Origin: G965216905 sp965216905
GTDB lineage: Bacteria > Actinomycetota > Acidimicrobiia > Spongiisociales > ZC4RG35
Length of the DNA: 64,000 nucleotides
Assembly (NCBI GenBank): GCA_965216905.1
Contig: OZ244213.1
Location: forward strand, 310,001 to 374,000
Direction: 5' to 3'
A program made the translations under genes and the position numbers. Below, one piece after another: positions 61,638 to 64,000 of the stretch (its first letter is position 1; each line of letters opens with the position of its first letter). The notes below the pieces were generated by a model. The model saw nothing but the letters and a program-made list of their open reading frames with translations, was not told the origin of the DNA and ran no database searches.

Positions 61638-61713
61638 GGCCCCGTCGTCTAGTGGTCTAGGACGCCGGCCTCTCAAGCCGGTAACGCCAGTTCGAATCTG
61701 GTCGGGGCTGCCA
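61638..61713 (+). tRNA. tRNA-Glu (CTC)
   Basis: The acceptor stem GGCCCCG (61638-61644) pairs with CGGGGCT (61703-61709), with one G-T wobble, and CCA is encoded. The anticodon stem CCGGC/GCCGG holds the loop CTCTCAA with anticodon CTC, for Glu. The T arm has TTCGAAT. A strong terminator follows. Confidence 0.95.
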
Positions 61714-61714
61714 C

Positions 61715-61748
61715 GAGAAACCCCCCGTCGATCGACGGGGGGTTTCTC
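61715..61748 (+). terminator. Rho-independent terminator of the tRNA pair
   Basis: A 34-base perfect palindrome (61715-61748) with arms beginning GAGAAACCCCCCGTCG directly follows tRNA-Glu, and the 3' arm ends GGGTTTCTC. It should form a long GC-rich hairpin with a short T-rich end. Confidence 0.85.
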
Positions 61749-61831
61749 TGCGTGCGGGCCGCTGGCGGTCGCCGCGTCCGGAGCATCTCGATGGCCTTGT
61801 TTCGACGGGTCGGTCTGGTTTCCTGTTCCGC

Positions 61832-62206
61832 ATGTTCGATTTCATGGCCGGGTACGTGCTCGGCACCCGCTCGATGGCGCGAGCTTCGCTGGCGGGTCAC
61901 TCCCTGTCGAGTGTGCCGACCAACCGCACCGACCAGGTGGCAGACGTCAACGACCGAGTCGACCGACTCCTCCTGGTCGTCGAAGCGATGTGGTCGCTGC
62001 TGCGCGAGAGCGGCTACGACGACGAAGACCTCCGCGCCGCCATCGAGCAGCTCGACCGGGCAGACGGCGTCGTCGACGGACGGCGTCGGCGGCGGCCACG
62101 CCCCTGCCCCACCTGCGACTCGATGGTCGAACCCGGTCGGGCATCCTGTGCCATCTGCGGTCACCCGATGCCGCACGACTCGGGGCCGTTTGCGCCGAAC
62201 GGCTGA
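61832..62206 (+). CDS. Small zinc-ribbon hypothetical protein
   Basis: This 124-residue protein begins MFDFMAGYVLGTRSMARASL, hydrophobic and possibly membrane-associated, then has an acidic middle (DVNDRVDRLLLVVEAMWSLL) and ends in a zinc ribbon: CPTCDSMVEPGR followed by CAICGHP. The two CxxC motifs are 15 residues apart. I know no function. It lies after the tRNAs and before the convergent EEP gene. Confidence 0.7.
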   Translation: MFDFMAGYVLGTRSMARASLAGHSLSSVPTNRTDQVADVNDRVDRLLLVVEAMWSLLRESGYDDEDLRAAIEQLDRADGVVDGRRRRRPRPCPTCDSMVEPGRASCAICGHPMPHDSGPFAPNG

Positions 62207-62215
62207 TCGCCGACG

Positions 62216-63400
62216 TCAGGCTCCGGGGACCCTGACGTCGATCCACACCAGCCGATGGTCGCTGGCCGGGAACGGGAAGTCCCCGACGAGCTCGAACAGC
62301 GGATCTTCGGGAACCGGCCAGAACACCGCCGAGTCCGAGATCCGCAGGCTCTTCGACGGGAGCACATAGTCGACCCGGAGGTTCCCGGGGGCACCGTCGG
62401 CGAAGTCGGCCGTATCGAACCGATGCTCCCCGACATGGCTGTCGTTGATACCACCCTGGCGGACGGCGGCAGCGACGGCACCCTCACTCTCCGGGGTCAT
62501 GGTGGCGTTGATCATCGGGTGCTCCAACAGCTGCTGTGCCGACCCCGGGATGGAGTCGCCATCGAAGGGGTCTGAGTTCTGGTCGCCGGCGATGACGAAG
62601 AACGAGCCAGGCTGCAGTCCCCCCGCTCGGCCCTCGTCGTCATAGATGTACCCGTCCCGGCCCGGGTGGACGTAGTCGGCCCAGAACCGGATCTCATCGT
62701 GGTTGCGGGTGCCGTTCCGATCCTCCGGACCGTCGAAGACGGGGGGTGTCGGGTGGCTCACCAGGAAGTGAACCGTCTTGCGCCCGATGTCGATGGGAAC
62801 GTCCCAATGGCTCTTCGAGGACAACCGAACGGCGTCCAGTTCCTCGTCGCTGTACCAGGGTGTCCCATCCGGCTCGACGGGGAGCAGGGCACCGGGCATG
62901 TCGGCCCACAGGAAATGCTGGAACGTACGGACGCCGTCGGCGTCGATCGGGAACCTGGAGAAGACGGCCATGCCGAACTGCCCCGGGAAGAACCCGAATC
63001 CGAACGCGTCGCCCGGACCGCCGACCGACCCAGAGTTGTCCAGGTCGAGGCCGGACGGGACCCCGGTGTTGGAAGGAGCCGTGTACCAGTAAGGATAGCC
63101 GGCCAAACCGGCGAACAGGGCCGCCGACCGCTCGGCATCGTCGTAGTCGAACTCGTTGACCAGCAGCACGTCCGGAGCGTTCAGGGCGATGATGTCGAGC
63201 ACCGCTTCGATCTGCGCGTTCGATGCCCCCCCGGCCAACGCCTCCAGCTCCGCGTGCAACTGACCCGCAGCGAACCGGTTCAAGCTGGCGTTGAAGGTGG
63301 CGAACCGCACCTGATCATGGGGGCTCGCCGAGCCGGCCACCGGAACCAACACCGCGATCATCGCCCCCACGACGACCATCAACACCAATCGACGTCTCAT
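62216..63400 (-). CDS. Secreted endonuclease/exonuclease/phosphatase family protein
   Basis: This 394-residue protein starts with a signal peptide (RRRLVLMVVVGAMIAVLVPV). It has the EEP fold: VRFATFNASLNRFAAG, LLVNEFDYDD (metal Glu), FVIAGDQNSDPFDGDSIPG (Asp and Asn), and SDHRLVWIDV at the end. The pattern fits an extracellular phosphodiesterase or nuclease. GAGGAG precedes the ATG at 63400. A GTG at 63406 is also in frame, but the signal peptide and the ribosome site favour 63400. Confidence 0.88.
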   Translation of the reverse strand: MRRRLVLMVVVGAMIAVLVPVAGSASPHDQVRFATFNASLNRFAAGQLHAELEALAGGASNAQIEAVLDIIALNAPDVLLVNEFDYDDAERSAALFAGLAGYPYWYTAPSNTGVPSGLDLDNSGSVGGPGDAFGFGFFPGQFGMAVFSRFPIDADGVRTFQHFLWADMPGALLPVEPDGTPWYSDEELDAVRLSSKSHWDVPIDIGRKTVHFLVSHPTPPVFDGPEDRNGTRNHDEIRFWADYVHPGRDGYIYDDEGRAGGLQPGSFFVIAGDQNSDPFDGDSIPGSAQQLLEHPMINATMTPESEGAVAAAVRQGGINDSHVGEHRFDTADFADGAPGNLRVDYVLPSKSLRISDSAVFWPVPEDPLFELVGDFPFPASDHRLVWIDVRVPGA

Positions 63401-63497
63401 CCACACTCCTCGTCACTCGCCGGCTGCCACGCTACCGGCCGAACTGTCGACCTGCGACCGAGAGTGGGGAATCGGTCAACGAGCATCGGTTCGATGC

Positions 63498-63516
63498 CGA
63501 TGCCTGATAGGCATCG
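63498..63516. promoter_or_regulatory. Small inverted repeat directly before a start codon
   Basis: CGATGCC (63498-63504) pairs with GGCATCG (63510-63516) around TGATA, immediately in front of the ATG at 63517. It lies between divergent genes and may be an operator or a translation-control hairpin. Confidence 0.45.
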
Positions 63517-64000
63517 ATGTCTAGCCCGGAACTCCGTACTGCGGCCGTCTTCGTCTTCGGCCTCACGATTGCGATGGCCCTGCTCTTGGCCGTCGTCAAA
63601 GTCGCGTACGGGATCGTGCTTCGCGCCCGCGCCGTGCGCCGGGCCGAGTATGTGGCGGCCGTCGGAGAGATCATCTCGCGGGGCATGAAGCCCGACCGGT
63701 TCCTCGAAGGGTGGGCGCGCGACGCTTTGTTCCTGGAGGTCGTATCCGAGTACCTCGAGGTGACATCGGGCAAGGAACTCGAGCATCTCGAGTGGCTCAT
63801 CGAACAACTCGACGTCCGTCCGGCCCTGGCCCGCCGGTTCGGTGGGCGCCTCTTCGGATCGGGCCGGCGAATGCGGCGCAATCGGCTCCCACGCTGGCTC
63901 CCCGACCCCGGCGCCATGCGGCGATTGGACGCCATCAACAAGCTCGCCACCATCCCTGACGACTCGGTCGAACCGGTCTTCTACGAGGCAATGCGGGATC
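63517..64000 (+). CDS. Partial membrane-anchored protein, open at right edge
   Basis: The frame from the ATG at 63517 is open to the window end: a membrane helix (TAAVFVFGLTIAMALLLAVV) follows the first residues, then a basic, helical region (EYVAAVGEIISRGMKPDRFL, with GWARDALFLEVVSEYLEVTS) that looks like the start of a helical-repeat (HEAT-like) domain. No ribosome site is obvious; a 7-bp hairpin precedes the ATG. The family is not certain, because the C-terminus is missing. Confidence 0.6.
   Translation, partial: MSSPELRTAAVFVFGLTIAMALLLAVVKVAYGIVLRARAVRRAEYVAAVGEIISRGMKPDRFLEGWARDALFLEVVSEYLEVTSGKELEHLEWLIEQLDVRPALARRFGGRLFGSGRRMRRNRLPRWLPDPGAMRRLDAINKLATIPDDSVEPVFYEAMRD

Overview
The window is high-GC, gene-dense bacterial chromosome, most likely from an actinobacterium and plausibly from the class Acidimicrobiia. 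Pointers to this are a Mca/MshB-type deacetylase, a CGNR-type zinc-finger regulator, a SARP-type regulator, Thr-rich linkers on a lipoprotein and on a surface protein, and an atp operon headed by AtpZ/AtpI. The lineage is inference; there is no rRNA or other decisive marker.

Layout. 1-4099 is a very large CRISPR array: 55 complete repeats plus the last 3 bases of another at the left edge, with no cas gene in view. 4140-9172 holds a dimethylglycine/sarcosine-dehydrogenase-like flavoenzyme with its electron-transfer flavoprotein (minus strand) and a divergent GntR regulator. 9223-14142 holds an ECF sigma factor fused to a zinc finger, a thioredoxin, a surface protein, a TipA-like MerR regulator with a textbook operator, and an acetyltransferase. 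14324-21199 is a complete corrinoid methyl-transfer operon: corrinoid protein, DUF1638, 'virulence factor' domain, methyl-THF methyltransferase, corrinoid activator, MttB-family methyltransferase and methylene-THF reductase. An IclR regulator at 22357 shares a palindromic operator with this operon. Together with the dehydrogenase/ETF operon and glyA (58088), these genes suggest an organism that strips methyl groups from betaine-like compounds into the folate pool.

23674-30628 carries an aminotransferase and a tightly overlapping six-gene operon for a CDP-activated, branched deoxysugar. 30742-37973 holds small genes, a CGNR regulator, ACT, DUF3048 and amidase proteins, and the 2-oxoacid:ferredoxin oxidoreductase pair korAB. 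37978-50472 holds a UvrD-like helicase, a SARP-hydrolase regulator, a methyltransferase, ispD with a degenerate ispD-like neighbour, an ABC-F protein, a frameshifted aminotransferase and a Mca-like amidase. 50699-57906 is the full F1Fo ATP synthase operon. Upstream of it lie glyA and an orphan ugpC-type ATPase. The right end carries a reductase-like SDR, tRNA-Gln and tRNA-Glu with a strong terminator, a secreted EEP-family protein and a partial membrane protein.

The most unusual non-coding signal is a pair of matching palindrome arrays, at 21225-21412 and 50486-50685. Each lies between convergent genes and has six copies of a GCACANTGTGC core. The centre-to-centre spacings are nearly identical when one array is read backwards, and the outer arms differ in sequence while often remaining self-complementary.
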